Positions 9,611 to 18,609 of a stretch of DNA of 64,000 bases are shown one piece after another; position 1 is the first letter of the stretch, and each line of letters opens with the position of its first letter. The notes beneath the pieces were generated by a model, which searched no databases, was not told the origin of the DNA, and saw only the letters and a list, made by a program, of their open reading frames with translations. The translations under genes and the position numbers were made by a program. The stretch covers positions 1,488,001-1,552,000 of the forward strand of contig NZ_CP063189.1 of assembly GCF_028609805.1 (NCBI RefSeq), read 5' to 3'. Source of the DNA: Corynebacterium massiliense DSM 45435. Lineage in GTDB: Bacteria > Actinomycetota > Actinomycetes > Mycobacteriales > Mycobacteriaceae.

Positions 9611-9904
9611 TTATCCGAACGCCAAACCCCGCACGAGGACGGTCAGGATGGAAAGAATCAAGAACAAGACGATGATGGACACGTCCAAGCCGATCCCGCC
9701 CAGACGCAGCGGCGGAATAACTCGCCGAAGTAACTTCACCGGCGGATCGGTGACCACGAAAATCGGCTCTGCCGCCACCATGAACCAGCGCGGCGGATCG
9801 AAGCGACGGCTGAAAGACTCCACCATCTCCACCACGATGCGCACGATGAGCGCCAGCCAAAACAGGCGAAGCAGCACGTAGGCAATCAATGCGAGGTACG
9901 ACAT
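9611..9904 (-). CDS. YggT family membrane protein
   Basis: A 97-residue integral membrane protein with two hydrophobic segments at each end and the conserved central region containing FDPPRW and VTDPPVKLLRRVIPPLR typical of the YggT family. The family lies next to sepF and divIVA in many Gram-positives and is thought to act in membrane or division processes, but its biochemical role is not established. No ribosome binding site is present; a TAGGCT hexamer 8 nt before ATG suggests leaderless initiation. Confidence 0.9.
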   Translation of the reverse strand: MSYLALIAYVLLRLFWLALIVRIVVEMVESFSRRFDPPRWFMVAAEPIFVVTDPPVKLLRRVIPPLRLGGIGLDVSIIVLFLILSILTVLVRGLAFG

Positions 9905-9912
9905 GGTGTTAC

Positions 9913-9918
9913 AGCCTA
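9913..9918 (-). promoter_or_regulatory. -10 element of a leaderless promoter (yggT-like)
   Basis: TAGGCT on the minus strand, 8 nt before the ATG at 9904. No Shine-Dalgarno sequence is present. Confidence 0.45.
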
Positions 9919-9968
9919 ACTGCGTGGCAGTCCTGCGCTAGCGCAGACCCACGCTATTGCGTTCCCGG

Positions 9969-10460
9969 CTACCGCAGTCCCGCAGACCGCTCGAGCTCGA
10001 AGTTGGAGACGTCGGTGTCTTCCGGAACGATGGCGAAGACGCGGCGGGAGGTGTCCATCTTCTTGGTCAGGTTGACCATGGACCCACGCAGACCGAAGCA
10101 CAGGCCGGCAGCGAAGTCGATGATGCGCTTTGCCACCTTGAAGTCGGCGTCGGTGAGCTCGAAGACCACCACGTCGCCGTCGCGGAACGGGTCACCGACC
10201 TTCTGCGCCTCGTTGAAGGTGGTCACGGAGATCGGAACGATGGTCGGCGCGAAATCGTCGCGCGGTGCCACGCGGGATGCCGGACGGTCGTAGTCGGAGG
10301 CCGGCCGGGCCGCCGGGCGGTCGTAGTCCGCCGCAGAGCGCGGGGAGTACGCAGCGCCGCCGTTGGACTCGTAGCGCGGCTCGTCGTAGTACGGGTCCTC
10401 GGCGTCGAGGTCTGCCGGTGCCAGACCGAAGAATTCCTTGGTCCTATCGATGAAAGACAT
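9969..10460 (-). CDS. sepF: Cell division protein SepF
   Basis: A 163-residue membrane-tethering partner of FtsZ. The N-terminal amphipathic helix (SFIDRTKEFFGL) should insert in the membrane. Residues 22-80 form an acidic and Tyr/Arg/Pro-rich linker containing repeats of YDRPA and SDYDRPA. The conserved FtsZ-binding DUF552 fold occupies the C-terminal half (VVFELTDADFKVAKRIIDFAAGL). ATG at 10460 follows GAAGGGA. Its position beside yggT, the PLP protein, pgeF and ftsZ is the usual actinobacterial order. Confidence 0.95.
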   Translation of the reverse strand: MSFIDRTKEFFGLAPADLDAEDPYYDEPRYESNGGAAYSPRSAADYDRPAARPASDYDRPASRVAPRDDFAPTIVPISVTTFNEAQKVGDPFRDGDVVVFELTDADFKVAKRIIDFAAGLCFGLRGSMVNLTKKMDTSRRVFAIVPEDTDVSNFELERSAGLR

Positions 10461-10511
10461 GTAGTCCCTTCCCCTCGTGCAAGTGTGTGGCCAGTAGCGA
10501 ATCTCGGGCGG

Positions 10512-10561
10512 TCAGAGCGTTAAATGTTACTGCTGTGAAAGATGTGATTTACCCGCTCTGA
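10512..10561. repeat. Inverted repeat between the PLP protein gene and sepF
   Basis: TCAGAGCG (10512-10519) with TAAAT (10521-10525) is matched by ATTTA (10547-10551) and CGCTCTGA (10554-10561), enclosing about 21 bp. There is no U-run on either strand, so it may be an operator for sepF or an mRNA 3' structure of the preceding gene. Confidence 0.5.
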
Positions 10562-10581
10562 GGTGCGCTTTTGCGTGTCAC

Positions 10582-11286
10582 CTAACCTACTGGCCGCGGG
10601 CCGAGGATACCTGTTCCGACACGCACAATATTGCTCCCGGCGGCCACCGCCGCGGGAAGATCCGCACTCATTCCCGCAGACAGTTTCAGCGGCCGCTCGA
10701 GACGCTCCGCCCAGCTATCGCACACCGACCGGACGGTGGAAAACACTGTGAATGCGTCCGCCTCCACCGGAGGGACCACCATGAAGCCCGCCAGCTCGAG
10801 CCCCGGAAGTTCTTCCACCTCCGCGACCAGTTCGTCCACCCCGTCCGGCGCGACACCGCCGCGCTGAGCATCGGCGTCCGCCGAGTACTGAATAAACACC
10901 GGCAGGTTTCCGGTTCGCTGTTCCCGCTCGTGTGCCAAGGCCACCCCACGATCCAACCCGCGGGCCAGCTTGACGGAATCGACCGAGTGGACACTCGCCG
11001 CCCACCGCGCCACGTGGTTGGCCTTCTTCGACTGCACCTGGCCGATCATGTGGAAGTTCATCCCTGGCACCTCCGCCGCTTTGGCGCGCGCCTCCTGCTC
11101 GCGGTTTTCTCCCACGTCTTTCACCCCGAGCTCACCGAGCAGCGCGACATCGCGAGCCGGGTGAAACTTGGTCACCGGCAGAAGTTCAGGCACGTCGTGG
11201 CGCCCGTTATCTGCCGCGAGCCGCGCAAGCGTAGCGCGCGTTTCCGCCAGCTTCTCGTGCAGCTCGGCCTTCCTGTCGTTATCCAT
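10582..11286 (-). CDS. PLP homeostasis protein (YggS/PLPBP/PROSC family)
   Basis: A 234-residue single-domain alanine-racemase-like barrel that carries pyridoxal 5'-phosphate and influences vitamin B6 and amino acid balance; no enzymatic activity is established for the family. The PLP-binding Lys is in PVTKFHPARD near residue 40, followed by GENREQEA and HMIGQVQSKK. ATG at 11286 has GAGGA upstream and lies inside the end of pgeF, with which it overlaps by 8 bp, so the two are translationally coupled. Confidence 0.93.
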   Translation of the reverse strand: MDNDRKAELHEKLAETRATLARLAADNGRHDVPELLPVTKFHPARDVALLGELGVKDVGENREQEARAKAAEVPGMNFHMIGQVQSKKANHVARWAASVHSVDSVKLARGLDRGVALAHEREQRTGNLPVFIQYSADADAQRGGVAPDGVDELVAEVEELPGLELAGFMVVPPVEADAFTVFSTVRSVCDSWAERLERPLKLSAGMSADLPAAVAAGSNIVRVGTGILGPRPVG

Positions 11287-12073
11287 TCGTGGATTCCTCC
11301 TCAGTCAGCCAAATCAGCCCGGCCTGACGGCCGGTGGTCCCGCTGCGGCGGTACGAAAAGAAAGTGTCATCCGCGATGGTGCACCGCGGATCCACCTGCA
11401 CCGACGTCACCCCTAGGCCGTGCAGTTGCTTGACGATGCCCGCCCGCACGTCAATCCCCGGCGTTCCCTTGCGGGTTCGGGCCTTCGACCCGGGCAGGTG
11501 GGCTTCTACGTCGTCGGACATGGCCTGCGGCACCTCGTAGTTGTCGCCGGAGGCAGCTGGGCCAATGAGCGCCGCGATATTCCGCGCACTCGCGCCGCAC
11601 TCCTCCATCACGCGGATGGTTTGTGCCACCACCCCGTTGCGGGCGCCCATCCGACCTGCGTGGACGGCGGCGACGACGCGCGCCTTTCCATCGGCAAGCA
11701 GCACCGGCGTACAGTCCGCCACGAGCACGCCCAATGCCAGGCCAGGCTGAGTAGTCACCAGGGCATCGGTGGCCGGGACCGGCTCGGCCGACGGCGCATC
11801 AACCACCGTGACGGTGTTGGTGTGCAGCTGTTCCATCCACACCAGCTGGCGGGGCTCTAGCCCGACGGCCCGCGCGAGGCGGCGGCGATTCGATTCCACC
11901 GCGGCGGGATCATCGCCCACGTGGTGGGCCAGATTGAAAGAATCGTACGGAGACGCCGACGCCCCTCCCGCACGGGAAGTAAAAACCATGCGGAAGGGGC
12001 GTTGTTCTGGGTGCGCTGCGGATGCGTTGGCCGCGGTGGTTCCTGCGCGGCCGGATTCCTCGCTTGCTGACAT
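11279..12073 (-). CDS. pgeF: Peptidoglycan editing factor PgeF (laccase-domain, YfiH/YlmD family)
   Basis: A 264-residue cytoplasmic enzyme of the multicopper-like YfiH family. In E. coli the homologue removes misincorporated L-Ser from UDP-MurNAc precursors. Metal and purine binding motifs are visible: VADCTPVLLAD and AVHAGRMGARNGV near residues 135-160, and an NLAHHVGDD segment near residue 47. The first 25 residues are Ala/Ser-rich and probably disordered. It lies directly downstream of ftsZ (35 bp gap) and upstream of the PLP protein. Confidence 0.9.
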   Translation of the reverse strand: MSASEESGRAGTTAANASAAHPEQRPFRMVFTSRAGGASASPYDSFNLAHHVGDDPAAVESNRRRLARAVGLEPRQLVWMEQLHTNTVTVVDAPSAEPVPATDALVTTQPGLALGVLVADCTPVLLADGKARVVAAVHAGRMGARNGVVAQTIRVMEECGASARNIAALIGPAASGDNYEVPQAMSDDVEAHLPGSKARTRKGTPGIDVRAGIVKQLHGLGVTSVQVDPRCTIADDTFFSYRRSGTTGRQAGLIWLTEEESTNG

Positions 12074-12108
12074 AGGGTCAACCCTACCGTCAGCAGTTCG
12101 CTGCAGAT

Positions 12109-13440
12109 TTAGCGCATGAAGTCCGGGATATCCAGGTCGTCATCGTCGTCGCGGACGTCCCCGCGCGAGCCCGCGCCACCGGCGCGGAAGCTCTCCCGCT
12201 CGGAGCCCGGCTCGAACCGGTCACCGCGGGTGAACAGGCCACCCTCGTCGCCGGCGCGACGTGGTTCCGCCTGGCGCGGATCCGCCTGGCGCGGCTCTGC
12301 CTGGCGGCCCGGCTCCTCGCCGCGGTACTCGTGGCGCGGGACGTAGTCGTCGTGGCCCTGGCCGTCAGCCTGCGGGGAGCCGAAGAGGGAGCCGGAACGA
12401 CGCGGTTCGCGGATGGCGTCGTTGGTCACCTGCTGACCTCGGGCCGGCCCCGCAGCGCTGGTAGCCTGCGCCGGCTCCTCCGGCACCTGGTTGGCCTCAG
12501 CGTCAAAGCCCGTAGCGATGATGGTGACGCGCACTTCATCACCCAGGTTGTCGTCGATGATGGTGCCGAAGATGAGGTTGACGTCGCGGTCGGCCTTCTC
12601 CTCCACCATGGACGAGGCCTCGTACACTTCCTGCAGGCCCAAATCGGAACCGCCGGCGACGGACAGCAGCACGCCCTTGGCGCCTTCCATTGTCGCCTCA
12701 AGCAGCGGAGAGTTAATGGCCTGCTCGGCCGCGGCCATGACGCGGTTATCACCGCGAGAGGAACCGACCCCCATGAGCGCGGAGCCGGCATCCGCCATGA
12801 CCGAGCGCACGTCGGCGAAGTCGACGTTGATCATGCCCGGGATGAGGATGAGGTTCGAGATACCCTGCACGCCGTTGTAGAGAACCTCATCGGCGGCACG
12901 GAACGCCTCCATCATCGACAGGTTCTCATCGCCCAGCTGGAGCAGGCGGTCGTTCGGGATGACGATGAGGGTGTCGCAGACCTCGCGCAGGGCCTCGATG
13001 CCCTCCATAGCCTGGCGGGTGCGGCGCGCGCCCTCGAACTTGAACGGGCGGGTTACCACGCCAACGGTCAGCGAGCCCTGCTTCTTGGCGATGGACGCAA
13101 CCACCGGCGCCGCGCCGGTGCCGGTTCCGCCGCCCTCACCGGCGGTGACGAAAACCATGTCCGCGCCCGCCAGGGAATCCTCGATCTCGGACTTGTGATC
13201 CTCCGCGGAAGTACGCCCGACCTCCGGGTTCGCACCGGCACCCAGGCCGCGGGTGGCCTCGCGACCGATGTCGAGCTTCACGTCGGCGTCGGAGAAGATG
13301 AGGGCCTGTGAGTCCGTGTTGATGGCTACGAACTGGACCCCTTTAAGCCCTTCTTCGATCATGCGGTTGACAGCGTTAACGCCGCCGCCGCCGACACCAA
13401 CGACCTTGATGTCGGCGAGATTGTTGCTCGGAGTGCTCAT
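12109..13440 (-). CDS. ftsZ: Cell division GTPase FtsZ
   Basis: Tubulin-like GTPase of 443 residues that polymerises into the Z-ring. The GTP-binding signature [12 protein letters not shown] is near residues 103-114 and the N-terminal [14 protein letters not shown] loop is intact. After about residue 315 there is a disordered, Arg/Asp-rich linker with repeated RQA(D/E)PRQAD units, and the conserved C-terminal peptide DLDIPDFMR that binds SepF and other partners. ATG at 13440 follows AGGTGAG, which is part of a short GGTGA/TCACC inverted repeat. Confidence 0.98.
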   Translation of the reverse strand: MSTPSNNLADIKVVGVGGGGVNAVNRMIEEGLKGVQFVAINTDSQALIFSDADVKLDIGREATRGLGAGANPEVGRTSAEDHKSEIEDSLAGADMVFVTAGEGGGTGTGAAPVVASIAKKQGSLTVGVVTRPFKFEGARRTRQAMEGIEALREVCDTLIVIPNDRLLQLGDENLSMMEAFRAADEVLYNGVQGISNLILIPGMINVDFADVRSVMADAGSALMGVGSSRGDNRVMAAAEQAINSPLLEATMEGAKGVLLSVAGGSDLGLQEVYEASSMVEEKADRDVNLIFGTIIDDNLGDEVRVTIIATGFDAEANQVPEEPAQATSAAGPARGQQVTNDAIREPRRSGSLFGSPQADGQGHDDYVPRHEYRGEEPGRQAEPRQADPRQAEPRRAGDEGGLFTRGDRFEPGSERESFRAGGAGSRGDVRDDDDDLDIPDFMR

Positions 13441-13600
13441 GGAGGTGAACTCACCTTTCGCTGTATTTGTCGTACTGTGCAGAACCTTAAACGAGGAATG
13501 TGCTTGGCCACCCAGTGAGTGAAAAGCAGTCGCTTTCCATCTTTAATGACACGGCTGAAATTTTAGCGTTCATTTGGCGCGTGTCGGTACCCTCAACCTT

Positions 13601-13628
13601 TACTTTAGGGTTATCTACCTTGGGTTTT
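13601..13628. repeat. Tandem TACYTTRGGGTT motif upstream of ftsZ
   Basis: Two similar 13-mers, TACTTTAGGGTTA at 13601 and TACCTTGGGTTTT at 13616, are spaced 15 bp apart. The second shares 11 identical bases with 9592-9602 upstream of divIVA. On the minus strand the first copy contains TAAAGT, which could serve as a -10 for ftsZ. Confidence 0.45.
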
Positions 13629-13643
13629 ACGGTGGCCACCGTA
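13628..13643. promoter_or_regulatory. Perfect 16-bp palindrome in the ftsQ-ftsZ gap
   Basis: TACGGTGGCCACCGTA is a perfect palindrome about 190 bp upstream of the ftsZ start and just after the ftsQ stop. It has the form of an operator for a dimeric regulator. The regulator is not known. Confidence 0.5.
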
Positions 13644-13656
13644 GGTATTGGGCCCG

Positions 13657-14355
13657 TTAGCGCGCGCCCACTAATTCTGGGTTAGACACGTCGAACGACG
13701 TTCCTTCCAACTGCAACGCGGCCGCCATCGCCCGCGCCTTGTTGGCGTTGTCTTCGTCCGCACCCCAGTAGACGGTGCGATTGTCGCGCAGGTGCAACCG
13801 CATCGAGTAGCGCTCCTCGATATCGAGCGTGCCCACCTGACCGCGCAGGTCGTCCGGCAGCGCCGCGAGGACAGCCACCGCCTCTTCCATCTCCGGGGTG
13901 TGCAAGGCGTCTGCGTCCTCGCCGCTGTCATCCGGGGTACCGGTATCACCCGTAATCTCCACTGCGCCGACGGGCGGTTCCCCTTCCGCGAAGTCCTCGC
14001 CCCGGTCATCGATAAGCCGGGTCTTGCCGTCGTCTTTCACGAACGCCACCGGGGTGTGTTCTGTCAGCTTCACCTTGACAGACGAGGGAAACGACCGGCT
14101 CACGGTCGCCGAGGCCACCCACGGAAGTGCCGCGACGTCACGCGCCGCCTCGCCGACGTCCACGCGGACCAGGTTGTCGCCGTGGTGAATGCCGCTGGCT
14201 TCTTCGACCTCTTCGGCCGACAGCTCCTTGGTCCCGGAGACCTTCACCTCCGAGACGCGGAAGACGGGCACCGACCAGACCGCGACCCCGCAGACCACCG
14301 CCACGGCGAGCAGCGCCGCGATGATGCCGGCAATCGACTTTTTGGACAAGCGCAC
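13657..14355 (-). CDS. ftsQ: Cell division protein FtsQ
   Basis: A 232-residue bitopic membrane protein of the divisome. A short cytoplasmic segment (RLSKKS) precedes one transmembrane helix at about residues 8-29, then a POTRA domain (FRVSEVKVSGTKELSAEEVEEA) and the beta domain. It connects FtsZ-side proteins to FtsW/FtsI outside the membrane. GTG at 14355 overlaps the murC stop by one base (TAGTG), so the pair is translationally coupled. Confidence 0.93.
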   Translation of the reverse strand: MRLSKKSIAGIIAALLAVAVVCGVAVWSVPVFRVSEVKVSGTKELSAEEVEEASGIHHGDNLVRVDVGEAARDVAALPWVASATVSRSFPSSVKVKLTEHTPVAFVKDDGKTRLIDDRGEDFAEGEPPVGAVEITGDTGTPDDSGEDADALHTPEMEEAVAVLAALPDDLRGQVGTLDIEERYSMRLHLRDNRTVYWGADEDNANKARAMAAALQLEGTSFDVSNPELVGAR

Positions 14356-15842
14356 TAGTCAGCAGCCTCCTCAGCACGCTGGTTGAGGGCGTCGAGGATC
14401 TCATCGGCAAGCATGGTGACCGACCCCGCCCCCACGGTGAGGACGATGTCGTGTTCGCCCACCAGCTCAGCCACGGTCTGTGGCGCGGCGGTGAAGTCCG
14501 GCTCGAAACGCACCGTGGTGCCGTGCCCGATCTTCTCCGTGATGATGCGGGAGGTCACGCCCTCTACCGGCTTTTCGCGCGCGCCGAAGATGTCGAGGAC
14601 CACGGCGGCATCGGCAAGCGAAAGCGCCTCGGCGAACTCCGCCGCGAACTCGATGGTGCGCGAGTATAGGTGCGGCTGGAAGCAGGCGATGACGCGACCG
14701 CCCTTGCCCTCGGCGTCGACCTGCCCGCGCGCTGCGGACAGCACTGCCTGCACCTCCGTGGGGTGATGGGCGTAGTCGTCGTAGACCCGCGCGCCCGCCG
14801 CCGGGCCGCGATCCACGGTGCCGTGGTAATCAAAGCGGCGGCGCACCCCGGCGAACTCGGAAATCCCGCGCGCGAGTTTGTCCACTGCCCCGCCGGCGAA
14901 AGCGCCGGCAAGCAGGGCGGCGGACGCGTTCAGCACCATGTGGTGGCCCGGGATCTGCACGCCGTACCCCACCTCGCTTACCTGCTGGTCGTCCTGGCCG
15001 GGCAGGCCCTGCAGCCGGGCGGTGACGTGGGTGCCTCCGCCCGCGACGTCCTCGCCCACAATCTCGCACCCCAGCGGGATGTCCGGATGGTTGGCGCGCG
15101 CGACGTCGCCTCGTCCGTAGCCTACGACGGTGATGCCACGCTGCATCGCACGCCGACCCAGCCGGGCGGCGTTATCGTCCTCGACGCAGACAATGAGTAC
15201 GCCGGAGTCTTTGAGCCGGTCAGCGAAGTCATCAAAGACCTGGAAGTAGGCCTCGCGGGTGCCAAAGTAATCGAGGTGATCGGGCTCAATATTGGTCACC
15301 ACGGCCACGTCCGGCTCGTAGCGCAGCAGCGAGGCATCCGACTCATCCGCCTCGGCAACGAAAGCCGTGCCGGTGCCGTGATGGGCGTTCGTGCCCGCGC
15401 GGTTGAGCTGCCCGCCGATAGCGAAGGACGGATCCTCCCCCGCCGTCTGCAGGGCGCTGACCGTCAGCGACGTCGTGGAGGTCTTGCCGTGGGTTCCGGC
15501 CAGCAGGATCTGGCGGCGCCCCTGCATGAGCTCGGCGAGGAGATCCGAGCGGCGGATCACCTCGATGCCCTTCTCCCGCGCGGCCACCAGCTCCGGGTTA
15601 TCCTGCGGGATCGCCGCAAAGGAGGTCACCACGCAGGTGGGCTCCTGTCCGCCCAGGGTGAGGTTTTCGGCAGCGTGCCCCACGGCAATGGACGCGCCTA
15701 TGGTGCGCAACACTTCCACCGGCGTGGAGTCTTTCATATCGGATCCGGTGACCTGGCTGCCCCGAGCAAGCAGGATGCGCGCCAAACCGGACATCCCTGC
15801 TCCGCCGATGCCGATCATGTGTACCCGGCTGAGATCACTCAC
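14355..15842 (-). CDS. murC: UDP-N-acetylmuramate--L-alanine ligase
   Basis: Cytoplasmic ATP-dependent ligase of 495 residues that adds L-Ala to UDP-MurNAc. The N-terminal [15 protein letters not shown] nucleotide-sugar motif is near residue 11 and the P-loop [10 protein letters not shown] near residue 115. Middle-domain [10 protein letters not shown] and C-terminal [10 protein letters not shown] motifs are intact. GTG at 15842 overlaps the murG stop by four bases (GTGA). Confidence 0.97.
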   Translation of the reverse strand: MSDLSRVHMIGIGGAGMSGLARILLARGSQVTGSDMKDSTPVEVLRTIGASIAVGHAAENLTLGGQEPTCVVTSFAAIPQDNPELVAAREKGIEVIRRSDLLAELMQGRRQILLAGTHGKTSTTSLTVSALQTAGEDPSFAIGGQLNRAGTNAHHGTGTAFVAEADESDASLLRYEPDVAVVTNIEPDHLDYFGTREAYFQVFDDFADRLKDSGVLIVCVEDDNAARLGRRAMQRGITVVGYGRGDVARANHPDIPLGCEIVGEDVAGGGTHVTARLQGLPGQDDQQVSEVGYGVQIPGHHMVLNASAALLAGAFAGGAVDKLARGISEFAGVRRRFDYHGTVDRGPAAGARVYDDYAHHPTEVQAVLSAARGQVDAEGKGGRVIACFQPHLYSRTIEFAAEFAEALSLADAAVVLDIFGAREKPVEGVTSRIITEKIGHGTTVRFEPDFTAAPQTVAELVGEHDIVLTVGAGSVTMLADEILDALNQRAEEAAD

Positions 15843-16957
15843 TTGCAGGCTCCCTTATCGTCCGTATCCTTCGCATCTTCTGCATCGCCGCGCACCGCCT
15901 GAACGATGCGGCTAGCGATCACGGCGGCTGCCTCGCCCGCCTCGTTGTGGGCGGCGGCGTCCCGCATCGCCCTGAACGTATCCGCGTCACCAAGAATGTC
16001 TTCGACCGCGGCGCGCAAACGCTCTGGGGTGAGGTCGGCATCATCGATCTGGCGTGCCGCGCCGGCTGCAACCACGTCCTTGCAGTTGAGCGCCTGCTCG
16101 CCGTTGCCGTGCGGAAGCGGAACGTAGATAGCCGGCACCCCGGCGGCCGTCACTTCGGCGACGGTCATCGCGCCCGAGCGGCACACCATGAGATCCGCAA
16201 CGGCGAGCGCGCCCGCCATATCGTCGATATACGGCACCGCGACGTAATGCTCGCGGGCAGCGGGCGCCTCGTTCTTTTTCCCGTAAGCGTGGAGGATCTG
16301 GTAGTTCTCCGTCAGCTCCGGGGCGGCCCCTGCCACTGCCTTATTGATGGACTGCGCACCCTGGGACCCACCGGTGACCACGATAGTCGGCCGATCCGCA
16401 TCCAGACCCCACTTTTCCCGCGCACGGGCAGCCACCGTTCCGTTCGGGTCCGCTCCCATGCCCGGGCGCACGGGGATGCCCACGACCTCGCCCGGCATAC
16501 CGGAATCGGCGTGCGCGTTAAACCCGGTGCCGCCCATGCGAACGCCGAGCTTGTTGGCGATGCCGGACAATGCGTTGGTCTCCAACACGAAGAAAGGGAT
16601 GCCGAGCGAGCGGGCTGCCAGGTACGCCGAGGCCGCCACGTAGCCGCCGGTGCCGAAAACGGCATCGGCCTTGGCCTTTTTCAACACGCGGCGCGTCTCC
16701 CGCACCGATTTCGAAATGGTGAAAGGCAGCGCAAAGGTCTGCTTCGACAGCTTCCGCGGAATGGGCACCGGGGTGACGAGCTCCAAGTCGAAGCCGCGTT
16801 GCGGGATGATGTCGCGCTCGAGGCCCTTGGTCGTGCCGAGCGCGGTCACACGCGCCCCGTAGTGGGCGCGCAATTCCTCGCCTACCGCGAGTGCGGGTTC
16901 AATGTGGCCGGCAGTGCCGCCACCTGCGATAACGATGGATAAAGAGTGCGGATCCAT
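15839..16957 (-). CDS. murG: UDP-GlcNAc:lipid I GlcNAc transferase
   Basis: Peripheral membrane glycosyltransferase of 372 residues that converts lipid I to lipid II on the cytoplasmic face. The N-terminal [18 protein letters not shown] loop binds the lipid-linked acceptor phosphate, and the C-terminal [10 protein letters not shown] and [20 protein letters not shown] motifs bind UDP-GlcNAc. A charged tail ([15 protein letters not shown]) extends past the family core. It lies 10 bp after ftsW. Confidence 0.97.
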   Translation of the reverse strand: MDPHSLSIVIAGGGTAGHIEPALAVGEELRAHYGARVTALGTTKGLERDIIPQRGFDLELVTPVPIPRKLSKQTFALPFTISKSVRETRRVLKKAKADAVFGTGGYVAASAYLAARSLGIPFFVLETNALSGIANKLGVRMGGTGFNAHADSGMPGEVVGIPVRPGMGADPNGTVAARAREKWGLDADRPTIVVTGGSQGAQSINKAVAGAAPELTENYQILHAYGKKNEAPAAREHYVAVPYIDDMAGALAVADLMVCRSGAMTVAEVTAAGVPAIYVPLPHGNGEQALNCKDVVAAGAARQIDDADLTPERLRAAVEDILGDADTFRAMRDAAAHNEAGEAAAVIASRIVQAVRGDAEDAKDTDDKGACK

Positions 16958-16967
16958 GCGCTATACG

Positions 16968-18572
16968 CTACCAGCGCGGCGAGTTGCCTCCGCGACCGCC
17001 GCGGCCTGGGCGGCCACTGCCTCCCGCGCGGCGGGCGTCACCCGCTCGGCGACTTCCGTCTTCCCGGCGACTCCCGTCTGCCCGGCGACTTCCGCCTTCC
17101 CGGCGGGCGGAACGGGTCACGCGACCGTCATGGCCTCCGTCGCCGCGTCCCGCGGCACGCCCGCCAGTCACCGATGGGCCGAATCGCCGCTCGTGCGAGC
17201 TCGCCCCCTCGGCCCCGCGGGTGCCGCGGGCCCGGCTGCCGGCGGTCAGCACCGAATCGCGCGGGGCACCGGTGCCATCCGCCCGGCGTTTGCCGCCGCG
17301 GCGCGGCGCACCCAGCGGCTCGGGCTCCGGAATGGCAAAGAGCCGATCGAACAACGGCCGGCCGTAGTTCTGCATCGCGGAGATCTGCTCCGGCTCGTGC
17401 CGGGCCACGTTGCACAGAAGCCCCATCGAGCCAATGGTGATGATCGCCGCGGTGCCGCCGGCAGAGATCATCGGCAGCTGAATGCCGGTCACGGGCAGCA
17501 GGCCGATGACGTAGCCGATGTTGAAAAAGGCCTGCGAGACCACGCCGGCAGTCAGCGTCGCGGCAACCAAGGACTGGAACTGCGACTGCGCGCGCATCGC
17601 GGTCCGGATGCCGAAGAAACCTAGGGCCGTAAACAGGAAGATGACCAGCAAGCCGCCCCACAGGCCCAGCTCCTCACCGACGATGGCGAAGACAAAGTCG
17701 TTCTTGGCCTCCGGCAGGTAGAACCACTTGGCGCGCGATTGCCCGATACCGACGCCGCCGAGGCCACCGTCCGCCAGTGACAAAAAGCCCTGGTACGCCT
17801 GGAATCCCGTCCCTTGCGTGTCCTCAATATTTCCGCGCAGGGCGTCGAAATAGGTGTGGAAGCGGTGCGAGCGGAATCCGCCGCCCAAAAAGACAAAGAC
17901 CATTGCGGCAAACGCAAAAGCAATGACCGTGCCCACGACCCGCAGGTCCACGCCCGCGAAGAAGAGTGTCGCCAGCACCACGAGGGCGAACGACATGGCC
18001 ATGCCCAAATCGCCCTGCAGCAAGATGAGGATGAACATCGCGCTCGACACAAGGGAATACGCCACGAACGGATCCCCCGGTCGCAGCGATTGATGCTTCT
18101 TGCCCGCCAGCGAGGTCGCGCCGAATAGGCCGATGGCCACGCGGGCGAACTCCGAGGGCTGCACCGAAATCGGCCCCAAGATGATCCACGACTGGGAACC
18201 GACCTCTTCCCTACCGGTGCCGACACCGGGGATGAGCACGGCAATAAGCAGCAAGAATGCCAGACCCAGAAGCCACGGGACGAGCACCCGGATCATTCGG
18301 GGCCGCATGCGCAACGCGACCCAGAACACGATGAGGCCTGCCACCACCATGAGGCTCTGGCGCACCGCCTGGTTCCACACCGATCCGGTGTCCGTCAGCG
18401 ACGTCGCCGCGGACGAGGAAAACACCATCACCACGCCGATTCCGACGAGCAGGAAGATGATGATCCGCAGCACCAGGTAATCGAATCCCGGCAGCTTGGC
18501 CAGGTAATCGCTGGCAGACGCAAAACGCGTGCGCAGTGTGCTGCGCGGCCGCTTCGTCGTGGTTGCAGTCAT
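16968..18572 (-). CDS. ftsW: Septal peptidoglycan polymerase FtsW (SEDS family) with long basic tail
   Basis: SEDS glycosyltransferase of 534 residues that polymerises lipid II at the septum together with FtsI. About ten transmembrane helices fill residues 35-405, with the conserved AGLPLP-type region seen as LPVTGIQLPMISAGGTAAI. After about residue 425 there is a roughly 110-residue Arg/Gly/Ser-rich cytoplasmic tail that includes three tandem copies of a six-residue GSRR unit. ATG at 18572 follows GGGGAGA; an upstream in-frame start at 18662 lacks support and would add a non-conserved stretch overlapping murD. Confidence 0.95.
   Translation of the reverse strand: MTATTTKRPRSTLRTRFASASDYLAKLPGFDYLVLRIIIFLLVGIGVVMVFSSSAATSLTDTGSVWNQAVRQSLMVVAGLIVFWVALRMRPRMIRVLVPWLLGLAFLLLIAVLIPGVGTGREEVGSQSWIILGPISVQPSEFARVAIGLFGATSLAGKKHQSLRPGDPFVAYSLVSSAMFILILLQGDLGMAMSFALVVLATLFFAGVDLRVVGTVIAFAFAAMVFVFLGGGFRSHRFHTYFDALRGNIEDTQGTGFQAYQGFLSLADGGLGGVGIGQSRAKWFYLPEAKNDFVFAIVGEELGLWGGLLVIFLFTALGFFGIRTAMRAQSQFQSLVAATLTAGVVSQAFFNIGYVIGLLPVTGIQLPMISAGGTAAIITIGSMGLLCNVARHEPEQISAMQNYGRPLFDRLFAIPEPEPLGAPRRGGKRRADGTGAPRDSVLTAGSRARGTRGAEGASSHERRFGPSVTGGRAAGRGDGGHDGRVTRSARREGGSRRADGSRREDGSRRAGDARRAGGSGRPGRGGRGGNSPRW
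17047..17100 (-). repeat. Three 18-bp tandem repeats inside the ftsW tail
   Basis: Units begin at 17047, 17065 and 17083 and differ by a few bases. Read on the minus strand they encode GSRRAG, GSRRED and GSRRAD. The copy number is likely to vary among strains. Confidence 0.8.
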
Positions 18573-18609
18573 GTGGCGAGTCTCCCCAGGGTGTGGTTGA
18601 AGCCGTGAT

